From: Bacillus xiapuensis
GTDB taxonomy: Bacteria > Bacillota > Bacilli > Bacillales > Domibacillaceae
Length of the DNA: 64,000 bases
Assembly: GCF_002797355.1 (NCBI RefSeq)
Contig: NZ_KZ454939.1
Location: forward strand, 963,828-1,027,827
Direction of reading: 5' to 3'
Shown here: positions 55,975 to 64,000 of the stretch, piece after piece
Position numbering within the stretch: position 1 is the stretch's first letter
Layout of the letters: each line of letters starts with the position of its first letter
Notes under the pieces: generated by a model
The model's database searches: none
Told to the model about the DNA's origin: nothing
What the model saw: the letters and a program-made list of their open reading frames with translations, nothing else
Made by a program: the position numbers and the translations under genes

Positions 55975-56285
55975 ATCAGCGGATAAAGCGAGCCGCGAAC
56001 GAATCGGACATGCAGGTGCCGCGGCCTCCCGCTTAGACTTTTTTGTTCCCCGCTCCGTTCTTGCAGTGAAAGTCTTATGTCACCTAACATGCCGGTTGAA
56101 AAAGATTGAGCGCCTGCTAAAGAACATGATCATACGGCGCTGCTCGCTGCACTCGCTTGCCATGAACGGACATTCTTCCAGACTGTATGCCCAGTCGGAC
56201 AAGTGATTGCAAGTTGGGCTGAAGATTGGAAATCATGCTGCTTGTTCACTTAAAAGAAGAAACCGGGACAAAGGGTTTTCAGCTC
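55975..56285. other. Gene-free stretch after the HD-GYP gene
   Basis: Short open frames exist on both strands but none has a start with a ribosome site or a recognisable family. The base composition is higher in GC than typical intergenic DNA of the window, so it may be the remnant of a lost gene; B. subtilis has ylaM (glutaminase) in this area, but I saw no similarity to it. Confidence 0.3.
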
Positions 56286-56347
56286 AAAAAAAGCCGAACT
56301 ATTATTTAGAACTCTCCTTCAGAGTTTCGTAATAGTTCGGTTTTATT
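56286..56347. terminator. Compound terminator between the HD-GYP gene and ylaL
   Basis: CCGAACTATTA (56294-56304) pairs with TAATAGTTCGG (56330-56340), enclosing a second small stem (AACTCT/AGAGTT), with A and T tracts at the base. Confidence 0.8.
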
Positions 56348-56423
56348 GTTTCTCATATTTTTATTAAACACAATGCTTCGGCTTTATGACAGCAAATTTA
56401 GTTAGGTCGCAGCCTCGCTGTTA

Positions 56424-56924
56424 TTATTCAATCCGAAAGGCCTGTACGTTTCGGATCGCGTTGTGCCGGTTAGTGCCGTCCTTAAAGAGAATATGAACGG
56501 GACCGTCTTCCCGGAGCGGCTTTCCATCCTTTGAAAACGCTAAAATGATATTGCCGGCCTCAGCGATCGGCCACTGCATGTCTCCATCTTTCGTTTCAGC
56601 GATCAGCTGAGCGGCGTCTTCCAAAGGTTCAGCATTTTTTAGAAAAGGCTCGAACGGAACACCGAATGAACCGGTAAGCACTTTCTCTTTTTCATATTTT
56701 TTCTCGGATTTGATGGTCGGGGGCGAAACAGCGCCTTCGCGAATTTCTTTATCCCAATATTTAGAGATTTTCTTCGTATATTCTTCCTCATTTTCTTGCG
56801 GATCTGCATCATTCATATCAAAATATGTATGTAAATCAATGCGGCGATCATCAAAAATCCACACGCTGGGATCCAATGTAACCGGAAACTTCACTTTCCC
56901 TTTAATAGGAATTATATTGTTCAT
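56424..56924 (-). CDS. ylaL: YlaL-like protein, unknown function
   Basis: A 166-residue soluble acidic protein (NNIIPIKGKVKFPVTLDPSVWIFDDRRIDLHTYF at the start). Named from position between ylaK and ylaN and size; related Bacillus proteins have sometimes been labelled peptidyl-prolyl isomerases, without clear support here. ATG at 56924 follows AGGAGGAAG. Confidence 0.7.
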   Translation of the reverse strand: MNNIIPIKGKVKFPVTLDPSVWIFDDRRIDLHTYFDMNDADPQENEEEYTKKISKYWDKEIREGAVSPPTIKSEKKYEKEKVLTGSFGVPFEPFLKNAEPLEDAAQLIAETKDGDMQWPIAEAGNIILAFSKDGKPLREDGPVHILFKDGTNRHNAIRNVQAFRIE

Positions 56925-57088
56925 CTGGCTTCCTCCTAGAAATGAAATCATCCTCTACAGTTCAAGTATAGCGCTTTCGCCTTAGATTGTCAGGAGACAA
57001 ATGAAAATCCCTTGCAAATAAGTGCGATTAACGATAAAATTTTAAATTATAGTCAATCCATTGATGCTTGGAACAGGGGGAGTTATAA

Positions 57089-57370
57089 ATGGCGTCTGAA
57101 ATGAAAGTCAATCACAGGGAAAAAGCCTACTCTCTATTGGAAGCAGACGCAGAAAAAATTTTGCGCCTCATTAAGGTTCAAATGGACAACTTAACGATGC
57201 CCCAGTGCCCTCTTTATGAAGAAGTGCTGGATACTCAAATGTTTGGCTTATCCCGTGAAATAGATTTTGCTATACGTTTAGGATTAGTTGATGAAAAAGA
57301 TGGAAAGGAATTGATTGATTCACTCGAAAGAGAATTATCAGCTCTCCATGATGCATCTACTGAACGGTAA
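57089..57370 (+). CDS. ylaN: YlaN, UPF0358 family protein
   Basis: A 93-residue helical protein ([57 protein letters not shown]), a clear match to YlaN/UPF0358. In B. subtilis it is needed under iron limitation and has been linked to Fur. Own terminator after the gene. Confidence 0.93.
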   Translation: MASEMKVNHREKAYSLLEADAEKILRLIKVQMDNLTMPQCPLYEEVLDTQMFGLSREIDFAIRLGLVDEKDGKELIDSLERELSALHDASTER

Positions 57371-57379
57371 ACGTTCATG

Positions 57380-57416
57380 AAACTCAAACAGAAACAATGC
57401 CGTTTGAGTTTTTTTA
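57380..57416 (+). terminator. ylaN terminator
   Basis: AAACTCAAAC (57380-57389) pairs with GTTTGAGTTT (57402-57411) followed by TTTTAC. Confidence 0.85.
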
Positions 57417-57484
57417 CATAGAGCGACGCATTTCCAAATAAAGCGCTAAATGTTATAAGATGTCATAGAGATGGGAAGATTAAC

Positions 57485-58642
57485 ATGTGGAAAAAAATCT
57501 TAAAATCTTACGATTATACTTTAATAGCCGTGTTTTCTTTGCTTTGTTTGTTTGGGCTGATGATGATTTACAGCGCCAGTTCTGTTACAGCTGTTCATCG
57601 CTATGACGTATCGAGCGAATATTTTTATAATAAACAAAAGATTTTTCTGCTGATTTCGTTCGTTTTCTTCATTGGCGCAGCCGTTTTTCCTTATAAAGCC
57701 TATAAAAATAGTAAATTTCTATTGATTTGTGTGCTGGGCATTTTAGGATCGCTGATTCTATTAATGTTTTTCGGTACGGTTTCGAATAACGCCCAAAGCT
57801 GGTTTCGAATCGGAGGACTCTCCATCCAGCCGTCAGAATTCGCTAAGCTGGTTGTTATTATTTATATGTCAGCGGTCTATGCGAAAAAGCAAAAGTATAT
57901 TAACTCATTTAACAAAGGGGTTATTCCCCCGGTTATGCTCTTGATTGTCCTCTGTATGGTTATCGCTATTCAGCCGGATTTCGGCACAGCGTTCATAATA
58001 TTTGTGATTGGATGTACGATTATTGTATGTTCAGGCATGAAGCTTAAAAGCATGTGGAAGCTTATTGTTTTAGCTTCCATGATAGCCGTTATCTTATCGC
58101 CTTTAGCGATTTGGAAAAAGGATCAAATCTTTACCGAAAAGAAAATCAGCCGCTTCACTGGCTACTTAGATCCATTCGAACATAAAGAAGGAGACGGGTA
58201 CCAGCTTGTTAATTCCTACCTGGCTATTGGCACTGGCGGAATAACAGGGACAGGCCTTGGACAAAGCATCCAAAAGCTCGGTTATTTGCCGGAGCCGCAC
58301 ACGGACTTTATCATGTCAGTGATTGCTGAAGAGCTAGGGGTCATTGGGGTTCTTATTGTGATCGGCGGGTTAAGCTTTATCGTGCTGAAAGGAATTTTTA
58401 TCTCCATAAAATGCAGAGATCCGTTTGGATCGATGATGGCGGTCGGGATTGCCAGTATGATTGCTATCCAGTCAGGCATCAATCTTGGCGGTGTCACAGG
58501 CTTAATCCCAATTACAGGTGTCACTCTTCCTTTTATTAGTTATGGAGGGACTTCACTTATCCTTCTGTCCATTTCAATGGGGATTCTCGTGAACATTGCC
58601 ATGTTCGTTAAATATGAAAAACTATTTAAAAATTCACAATGA
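57485..58642 (+). CDS. ftsW: FtsW, septal peptidoglycan glycosyltransferase (SEDS family)
   Basis: A 385-residue SEDS protein with about ten membrane helices. Conserved stretches: MMIYSASS in helix 1, GGLSIQPSEFAKLV, IAIQPDFGTAFI, GDGYQLVNSYLAIGTGGITGTGLGQSIQKLGYLPEPHTDFIMSVIAEELG and LPFISYGGTSLI. It polymerises lipid II at the division septum with a class B PBP. Position before pycA matches B. subtilis ftsW (ylaO). Confidence 0.93.
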   Translation: MWKKILKSYDYTLIAVFSLLCLFGLMMIYSASSVTAVHRYDVSSEYFYNKQKIFLLISFVFFIGAAVFPYKAYKNSKFLLICVLGILGSLILLMFFGTVSNNAQSWFRIGGLSIQPSEFAKLVVIIYMSAVYAKKQKYINSFNKGVIPPVMLLIVLCMVIAIQPDFGTAFIIFVIGCTIIVCSGMKLKSMWKLIVLASMIAVILSPLAIWKKDQIFTEKKISRFTGYLDPFEHKEGDGYQLVNSYLAIGTGGITGTGLGQSIQKLGYLPEPHTDFIMSVIAEELGVIGVLIVIGGLSFIVLKGIFISIKCRDPFGSMMAVGIASMIAIQSGINLGGVTGLIPITGVTLPFISYGGTSLILLSISMGILVNIAMFVKYEKLFKNSQ

Positions 58643-58648
58643 TGATAA

Positions 58649-58680
58649 TAAAAAGGTTCAATGTTTTGAACCTTTTTATA
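58649..58680 (+). terminator. ftsW terminator
   Basis: AAAAAGGTTCAA pairs with TTGAACCTTTTT around a short loop. Confidence 0.8.
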
Positions 58681-58716
58681 TATATTTACTAACACCTGAC
58701 AGGGGGAAAGATTAAG

Positions 58717-61700
58717 ATGAGACAAATCAGTAAAGTGCTGGTTGCGAACAGGGGAGAAATTGCTATCCGTGTGTTTCGTGCCTGTACGGAGTTAAATATC
58801 CGCACTGTGGCTATTTATTCAAAAGAGGATTCAGGCTCCTATCATCGCTACAAAGCTGATGAAGCCTATCTTGTAGGAGAAGGAAAAAAACCAATTGATG
58901 CTTATTTAGATATTGAAGGAATCATAGAAATTGCTAAGCAATCAGAGGTAGATGCGATTCACCCGGGCTATGGTTTTTTGTCAGAAAATATCGACTTCGC
59001 CAGACGGTGTGAAGAGGAGGGCATCATTTTTGTCGGCCCTCATTCTAAACATCTGGATATGTTTGGTGATAAAGTAAAAGCCCGAACGCAAGCTCAACTG
59101 GCGGACATCCCGGTCATCCCGGGTACAGACGGCCCGGTATCCGACCTTGAGGAAGTCGTTGAGTTCGGCAAGAAGCACGGGTTCCCTATTATCATTAAAG
59201 CAGCATTGGGCGGCGGCGGCCGCGGCATGCGCATTGTCAAAAGTGTGGATGAAGTGAAGGAAGCCTTCGAGCGTGCGAAGTCCGAAGCCAAAGCGGCTTT
59301 CGGAAGCAGCGAAGTATATGTTGAGAAATTTGTTCAGAATCCTAAGCATATTGAAGTGCAAATATTAGGCGATCATGAGGGCAATATCATTCACTTATAT
59401 GAACGGGACTGCTCGGTGCAGCGCCGCCATCAAAAGGTCGTTGAAGTGGCTCCATGCGTATCGATATCAGAAGATTTGCGCAACAGGATTTGTGAAGCGG
59501 CCGTTAAGTTGATGCAGAATGTCCAATATATTAATGCGGGTACGGTTGAGTTTCTTGTAGCCGGCGATGAATTTTACTTTATTGAAGTCAACCCGCGAGT
59601 GCAAGTGGAGCATACCATTACTGAAATGGTAACCGGAATTGATATTGTTCAATCGCAAATTCTTATTGCTGAAGGACACTCCCTGCACAGTGAAAAAGTG
59701 GGCATCCCAGCCCAAGAGGACATATATGTCCACGGTTATGCGATTCAATCACGGGTAACGACAGAAGATCCGTTAAACGGATTCATGCCTGATACCGGAA
59801 AAATTATGGCGTACCGCTCCGGAGGCGGCTTCGGAGTTCGCTTAGACGCCGGAAACGGCTTCCAGGGGGCGGTGATCACTCCGTATTACGATTCCCTGCT
59901 CGTCAAGGTTTCTACTTGGGCGCTTTCGTTTGAGCAAGCGGCATCGAAAATGGTCCGCAACCTGCAAGAATTTCGGATTCGCGGCATTAAAACCAACATT
60001 CCATTTCTTGAAAATGTCATGCGTCACCCTAATTTCGTCACAGGCAAATATGATACTTCTTTCATTGACTCTACGCCAGAATTATTTATCTTTTCTAAAA
60101 GAAAAGACCGCGGGACAAAAATGCTGAATTATATTGGCAATGTGACCATCAATGGCTTCCCGGGAATCGGAAAGAAGAAAAAGCCGGTCTTTGAAAAACC
60201 CGTTGTACCAAAACTGAAATTTTCCGAGCCCATAAAGCCGGGAACGAAGCAAATTCTTGATGAGCAAGGTGCGAATGGTTTAGTTGATTGGGTTAAATCA
60301 AGGAAAGAAGTGCTGTTAACCGATACGACATTCCGCGATGCGCATCAGTCCTTGCTGGCGACGCGCGTGCGCACGAATGATTTAACCCATATTGCGGAGC
60401 CAACAGCTAAATTGCTTCCGGAATTATTTTCCATGGAGATGTGGGGAGGAGCTACATTCGATGTTTCTTACCGCTTCTTAAAGGAAGATCCATGGAAGCG
60501 TCTGATCGCTTTAAGAGAACAAATACCAAACGTGCTGTTTCAAATGCTTCTGCGCGCTTCAAATGCGGTTGGCTACAAAAACTATCCGGATAATGTGATT
60601 CGGGAGTTTGTGCAAAAATCGGCGGAAGCAGGAATTGATGTATTCCGAATTTTTGATAGTTTGAACTGGATTAAAGGAATGGAAGTGGCGATTGATGCGG
60701 TTCGTCAAGCCGGAAAGATTGCGGAAGGAACGATTTGTTACACAGGGGATATTGATGATCCTCACCGCACGAAGTACGATGTTCAATACTATAAGCAGAT
60801 GGCGAAAGAGCTGGAAAACCAAGGAGCGCATATTCTTGGCATTAAGGATATGGCCGGTCTGTTAAAGCCGCAAGCGGCATACCGCTTGATTTCTGAACTG
60901 AAAGAAACGATTGATATTCCAATTCACCTTCATTCTCACGATACGAGCGGAAACGGTATTTATATGTACGCCAAGGCCATTGAAGCAGGCGTGGACATCG
61001 TGGACGTAGCGGTCAGTACGATGGCCGGCTTAACATCACAGCCGAGCGCAGACACATTATGCTATGCCTTAAAGGGCACGGACAGAGAGCCATCCGTTCA
61101 TATTGAGGGGCTGGAGCAATTGTCCCATTATTGGGAAGGAGTCCGCAAATATTATCAAGAATTTGAAAGCGGTATGATGTCGCCTCACACAGAAATTTAT
61201 AAGCATGAAATGCCTGGAGGCCAATACAGCAATTTGCAGCAGCAGGCCAAGGCTGTCGGATTAGGAGATCGCTGGGAAGAAGTAAAGGATATGTACAGTC
61301 GAGTAAACCTGATGTTCGGCGATATCGTGAAAGTAACGCCTTCATCGAAAGTGGTTGGAGATATGGCGCTGTTCATGGTACAAAACGACTTATCAGAAGA
61401 AGATGTCTTAACAAAAGGAGATAAGATTGACTTTCCGGACTCCGTGATTGAATTTTTTGAGGGCTTCCTCGGCCAGCCGTACGGAGGATTTCCTAAAGAG
61501 CTGCAAAAAGTAATCTTAAAGGGGAAAGAACCCATTACTGTGCGCCCAGGCGAGCTGCTGAAAGAGGTCGATTTTAAGGCGCTGCGCGATGAATTGTTTA
61601 ACGAATTAGGACGTCAGGTGACCAGCCATGATGTGATAGCCTATGCGCTATATCCGAAGGTCTTCTTAGATTATAATCGGACCATTGAACAGTTCGGAGA

Positions 61701-62154
61701 TGTGTCCAAGCTTGATACGCCAACATTCCTCTATGGAATGAGACTGGGTGAAGAAATAGAAGTGGAGATTGAAAAGGGGAAAACATTAATTGTTAAGCTG
61801 GTTTCGATCGGCCAGCCGCAAGCGGACGGCACCCGCGTCGTTTACTTCGAACTGAACGGGCAGCCGCGGGAAGTAGTCATCAAAGATGAAAGCATTAAAT
61901 CAGCTGTCGCATCAAAGGTGAAAGCAGATCCTAAAAACGAAAGTCATATTGCCGCTACAATGCCTGGAACGGTGATCAAGGTAATTGCAGAAAAAGGCGA
62001 GAAGGTTAATCGTGGTGACCATTTAATGATCACAGAAGCGATGAAGATGGAAACAACCGTGCAAGCTCCGTTTTCAGGGGTCGTCAAGAACATTTATGTG
62101 CAAAATGGAGAAGCCATTTCTACAGGGGATTTATTAATAGAACTGGAGAAATAA
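58717..62154 (+). CDS. pycA: Pyruvate carboxylase
   Basis: A 1145-residue biotin enzyme making oxaloacetate from pyruvate, the main anaplerotic step. Domains in order: biotin carboxylase (KVLVANRGEIAIRVFRA; ATP-grasp GGGGRGM; EVNPRVQVEHT), carboxyltransferase TIM barrel (LLTDTTFRDAHQSLLATRVRT, about 530), allosteric linker, and biotinyl domain (TEAMKMETTV, biotin-Lys about 1110). ATG follows AGGGGGAAAG. Activity in B. subtilis is controlled by acetyl-CoA and by DarB, encoded at 20.4 kb. Confidence 0.98.
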   Translation: MRQISKVLVANRGEIAIRVFRACTELNIRTVAIYSKEDSGSYHRYKADEAYLVGEGKKPIDAYLDIEGIIEIAKQSEVDAIHPGYGFLSENIDFARRCEEEGIIFVGPHSKHLDMFGDKVKARTQAQLADIPVIPGTDGPVSDLEEVVEFGKKHGFPIIIKAALGGGGRGMRIVKSVDEVKEAFERAKSEAKAAFGSSEVYVEKFVQNPKHIEVQILGDHEGNIIHLYERDCSVQRRHQKVVEVAPCVSISEDLRNRICEAAVKLMQNVQYINAGTVEFLVAGDEFYFIEVNPRVQVEHTITEMVTGIDIVQSQILIAEGHSLHSEKVGIPAQEDIYVHGYAIQSRVTTEDPLNGFMPDTGKIMAYRSGGGFGVRLDAGNGFQGAVITPYYDSLLVKVSTWALSFEQAASKMVRNLQEFRIRGIKTNIPFLENVMRHPNFVTGKYDTSFIDSTPELFIFSKRKDRGTKMLNYIGNVTINGFPGIGKKKKPVFEKPVVPKLKFSEPIKPGTKQILDEQGANGLVDWVKSRKEVLLTDTTFRDAHQSLLATRVRTNDLTHIAEPTAKLLPELFSMEMWGGATFDVSYRFLKEDPWKRLIALREQIPNVLFQMLLRASNAVGYKNYPDNVIREFVQKSAEAGIDVFRIFDSLNWIKGMEVAIDAVRQAGKIAEGTICYTGDIDDPHRTKYDVQYYKQMAKELENQGAHILGIKDMAGLLKPQAAYRLISELKETIDIPIHLHSHDTSGNGIYMYAKAIEAGVDIVDVAVSTMAGLTSQPSADTLCYALKGTDREPSVHIEGLEQLSHYWEGVRKYYQEFESGMMSPHTEIYKHEMPGGQYSNLQQQAKAVGLGDRWEEVKDMYSRVNLMFGDIVKVTPSSKVVGDMALFMVQNDLSEEDVLTKGDKIDFPDSVIEFFEGFLGQPYGGFPKELQKVILKGKEPITVRPGELLKEVDFKALRDELFNELGRQVTSHDVIAYALYPKVFLDYNRTIEQFGDVSKLDTPTFLYGMRLGEEIEVEIEKGKTLIVKLVSIGQPQADGTRVVYFELNGQPREVVIKDESIKSAVASKVKADPKNESHIAATMPGTVIKVIAEKGEKVNRGDHLMITEAMKMETTVQAPFSGVVKNIYVQNGEAISTGDLLIELEK

Positions 62155-62194
62155 TGAAAATGCAGCAGGCTTTTAGGCCTGCTGCATTTTCATT
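62153..62194 (+). terminator. pycA terminator
   Basis: A perfect 18-bp stem (62153-62170 with 62177-62194) with A/T tracts at the base, adjacent to the stop. Confidence 0.88.
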
Positions 62195-62342
62195 ATTTCA
62201 TAGATTAAGAGAGATTTTCTGTTTACTCCGCAGTAAGACTGCCAATTAAGAATTGGAGGAAAACCCAAGTCTAAGTGTGACACTGCGCATCTACATGCCG
62301 GTTTGTTCAATGAACCAGCAGCAGGGGGTTTAGAGGTTCCCT

Positions 62343-63245
62343 TTACTTTGTCGTGCTTCTAGAGATTAATAGAATAAAATAACACAGCAATCCGAACAGA
62401 CAAGAAATAAACAAGGCATGCGCAAGAGCAATATATAGATTAAGTTGTGTATAAATCACAAGAGCGCCAGCAGCCACTTGAAGAAGGACAAGACCGAAAG
62501 CAATGAACCATCCCCAGTATATCACCCGCTGGCCTTTATAATGCTTAAAGGCCAGCCAAGTAATGTAGGCGATCCAGACAAAAATCAAGCCAGCAGCGAA
62601 GCGGTGCCCCATCTGTATCCATTGATATGTATTAAGCGGAAGTCCCGGACTGCTATTCAAGCAAAGCGGCCAATCCGGGCAAGTGAGACTGGCATTCGTA
62701 TGCCGAACAAGAGCGCCGGTATAAACGACTAAATAACTGTATAATGTCACACCGATTGTATGCCTTTTCATGCGCTTGCCGATCTTGAGAGATGAAGCAT
62801 CAAACTTTTGGTCCACTTCAAAAATGAGCAAAGTGAGCAGCAATACAGCAGAAAATGAAATGAGCGAAATTCCGAAATGAAGCGCGAGCACAAAGTCTGA
62901 TTGCCCCCACATAACTGCGGCAGCTCCGATTAACGCTTGCGCAAATAAAAAGAAAAAAGATAAGAACGCTAAGAATTTCGTCTCTCTTTTGTGGCCGATT
63001 ATCCGCCAAGAAGCAACGGCCAGTGCCAGAACTAGGATGCCGACAACTCCGGAAACAAGCCTATGAGCTAATTCAATCACCGTTTCTGCCGTTATGTCAT
63101 CCGGAATGAATTGACCGTGGCAAAGCGGCCAGTCTCTGCCGCAGCCGAGCTCAGAACCGGTTTTTGTAACGAGCGCTCCGCCAAGCAATACGAACAGCAT
63201 GCCAAGTGTTGTCAATACTGCCAGCCATTTTAATGAGCGTTGCAT
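62343..63245 (-). CDS. ctaA: CtaA, heme A synthase
   Basis: A 300-residue protein with eight membrane helices converting heme O to heme A. Heme-binding histidines appear in [27 protein letters not shown] and ALAHALF; the extracellular cysteine pairs are CGRDWPLC and CPDWPLC. ATG at 63245 is preferred with AAGG 8 nt upstream; a GTG at 63254 overlaps the site. Divergent from ctaB, as in B. subtilis. Confidence 0.95.
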   Translation of the reverse strand: MQRSLKWLAVLTTLGMLFVLLGGALVTKTGSELGCGRDWPLCHGQFIPDDITAETVIELAHRLVSGVVGILVLALAVASWRIIGHKRETKFLAFLSFFFLFAQALIGAAAVMWGQSDFVLALHFGISLISFSAVLLLTLLIFEVDQKFDASSLKIGKRMKRHTIGVTLYSYLVVYTGALVRHTNASLTCPDWPLCLNSSPGLPLNTYQWIQMGHRFAAGLIFVWIAYITWLAFKHYKGQRVIYWGWFIAFGLVLLQVAAGALVIYTQLNLYIALAHALFISCLFGLLCYFILLISRSTTK

Positions 63246-63260
63246 GTTATTCACCTTCTT

Positions 63261-63760
63261 ATTATAAATACTGTTTTATCCCGCATGTAAGAAGCCGGGG
63301 GCGTCCCCTGAGAAAGGAGCGGGGAGCTAAAGGAATAAGCGGTAAACGAACCAAAATGCCCGAACCTCCCAATATTTGAAGGTTCACTTTATAAAAAGCA
63401 TGCATCCCCTCGATAATACAGAAGATAATGGAAAATGACAACTTGTAAAATTGTGTGAAACTGATATGCTTGAATATGACAATATTATTCATTTTTACGA
63501 TTGTCTGGATCTGATTTCCTAAATCTCCACTTATTATCACCCTGTAAAATAGAGGCGAGGGATCTGGCACTTGAATGTCCGACACAAATTCGCCATAATT
63601 AGTTCGTGGGATGTTCACAAAATCGTTGACAAATATGATTAAATATTGAATTGACAGACAATAGAATAAAAGGAAAATTGTCTCATGGTATAGAAATACA
63701 GAGCTCAATCATTTATATTAGAATTAAGTTTGCTTTTTATGAATGAGAGGGGGGGAGAAG
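63261..63760. other. Divergent ctaA-ctaB control region
   Basis: About 500 bp without a supported gene. On the minus strand TATAAT (63266-63261) lies directly before ctaA. On the plus strand TTGACA occurs at 63626-63631 and 63651-63656, upstream of ctaB, without an ideal -10 at 17 bp; an extended TGGTATAGA lies further down. Minus-strand TTGTGAACAT near 63616 resembles half of a ResD site. A 148-codon minus-strand frame here has no ribosome site or family features. Confidence 0.4.
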
Positions 63761-64000
63761 TTGTCACGTGCCGCAACTACAATGGGGAAAACAGGACTTC
63801 CAGAGACCACTGCCATAAAGGATTTTATGGCATTAATTAAAATAGGAATTGTGAATTCCAATATCATCACTATTTTTACCGGGATGTGGCTGGCTTTTGT
63901 TTTAAATGGTCTGCACTTTCTGCAGCACCTTGATATCATGTTTTATACTTTGCTCGGATCCTCACTGATTATTGCAGGGTCTGCTGCCTTGAATAACTAT
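63761..64000 (+). CDS. ctaB: CtaB, protoheme IX farnesyltransferase (heme O synthase), 5' part
   Basis: The first 80 codons of ctaB; the rest lies beyond the window. After a polar N-terminus comes [31 protein letters not shown] and [14 protein letters not shown], matching the first two membrane helices and the start of the prenyl-binding NxxxDxxxD loop, which lies past the edge. TTG at 63761 follows GAGAGGGGGGGAGAAG; the ATG at 63739 is out of frame. Confidence 0.93.
   Translation, partial: MSRAATTMGKTGLPETTAIKDFMALIKIGIVNSNIITIFTGMWLAFVLNGLHFLQHLDIMFYTLLGSSLIIAGSAALNNY

Noticed and set aside
55961-56206. 81-codon frame overlapping the end of the HD-GYP gene
   Set aside because: Starts inside the upstream gene, has no ribosome site and no recognisable similarity.
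63262-63708. 148-codon minus-strand frame between ctaA and ctaB
   Set aside because: No ribosome site, no family features, AT-rich composition; it occupies the divergent control region.

Overview
The window is chromosomal backbone of a low- to mid-GC Bacillus-like Firmicute. The gene order follows the Bacillus subtilis interval clpE-ykvI ... ykwC-patA-cheV-ykyB ... ykuE-fadH-ykuI-ykuJ-ykuL-ccpC-dapH-dapL-ykuU-ykuV ... ktrC-rnjA-rpoY-ykrA-def-pdhABCD-SR1-speA-yktAB-ykzI-suhB-ylaF-typA-ylaH-ylaI-ylaJ-ylaK-ylaL-ylaN-ftsW-pycA-ctaA-ctaB, with insertions, losses and rearrangements. A sporulation-type lipoprotein (YlaJ), AGGAGG-type ribosome sites, frequent TTG/GTG starts and Tat-dependent YkuE fit Bacillaceae. 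The exact genus cannot be read from the sequence. No rRNA, tRNA or CRISPR array was seen.

Layout. 1-2.2 kb: 3'-truncated clpE behind a promoter carrying two CtsR boxes. 2.2-11.3 kb: membrane protein YkvI, CPBP protease, YkvS, an orphan HPr gene, an SDR with a degenerate active site, YkwC, PatA, CorA, CheV, YkyB. 11.4-15.9 kb: ppx-ppk (polyphosphate) and a tandem crcB pair (fluoride export). 15.9-26.8 kb: the yku block with Tat-dependent YkuE, FadH, the degenerate EAL protein YkuI, the c-di-AMP receptor DarB/YkuL, an MFS pump, CcpC, dapH-dapL and the redox proteins YkuU/YkuV. 26.9-30.1 kb: a bd-type quinol oxidase (ythAB/cydAB type) behind an FNR/Rex-like palindrome, then KtrC. 30.1-34.0 kb: rnjA-rpoY, a 23-residue cationic micro-ORF, ykrA, def. 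34.4-39.7 kb: the pdhABCD operon. 39.7-43.0 kb: an AT-rich insertion with an ISL3 transposase, an MFS pump and a PadR regulator. 43.0-49 kb: a small membrane protein, the dual-function RNA SR1/SR1P, speA, a nitronate monooxygenase-like gene, yktA, yktB, ykzI, suhB. 49-57.4 kb: the typA/yla block with a decayed PNPOx-like gene and an HD-GYP gene. 57.5-64 kb: ftsW, pycA, ctaA and the 5' end of ctaB.

How the genes connect. Central carbon metabolism is dense: PDH complex, pyruvate carboxylase, CcpC (TCA regulator), the SR1P peptide (a GapA partner in B. subtilis) and DarB (a c-di-AMP-controlled partner of pyruvate carboxylase in B. subtilis). Respiration and oxygen are served by the bd oxidase and heme A synthesis (CtaA/CtaB). 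RNA and protein quality control is represented by RNase J1, RNAP epsilon, ClpE, deformylase and TypA. Peptidoglycan and division precursors come from PatA/DapH/DapL and FtsW.

The most unusual items are: the 46-bp tandem triplication that breaks the reading frame of the ISL3 transposase; that element's possible identity as a transporter-carrying ISL3 element with padR-MFS cargo; the decayed PNPOx-like gene; the cationic micro-ORF upstream of rpoY-rnjA; the orphan HPr gene; and the SDR lacking the catalytic Tyr/Lys.
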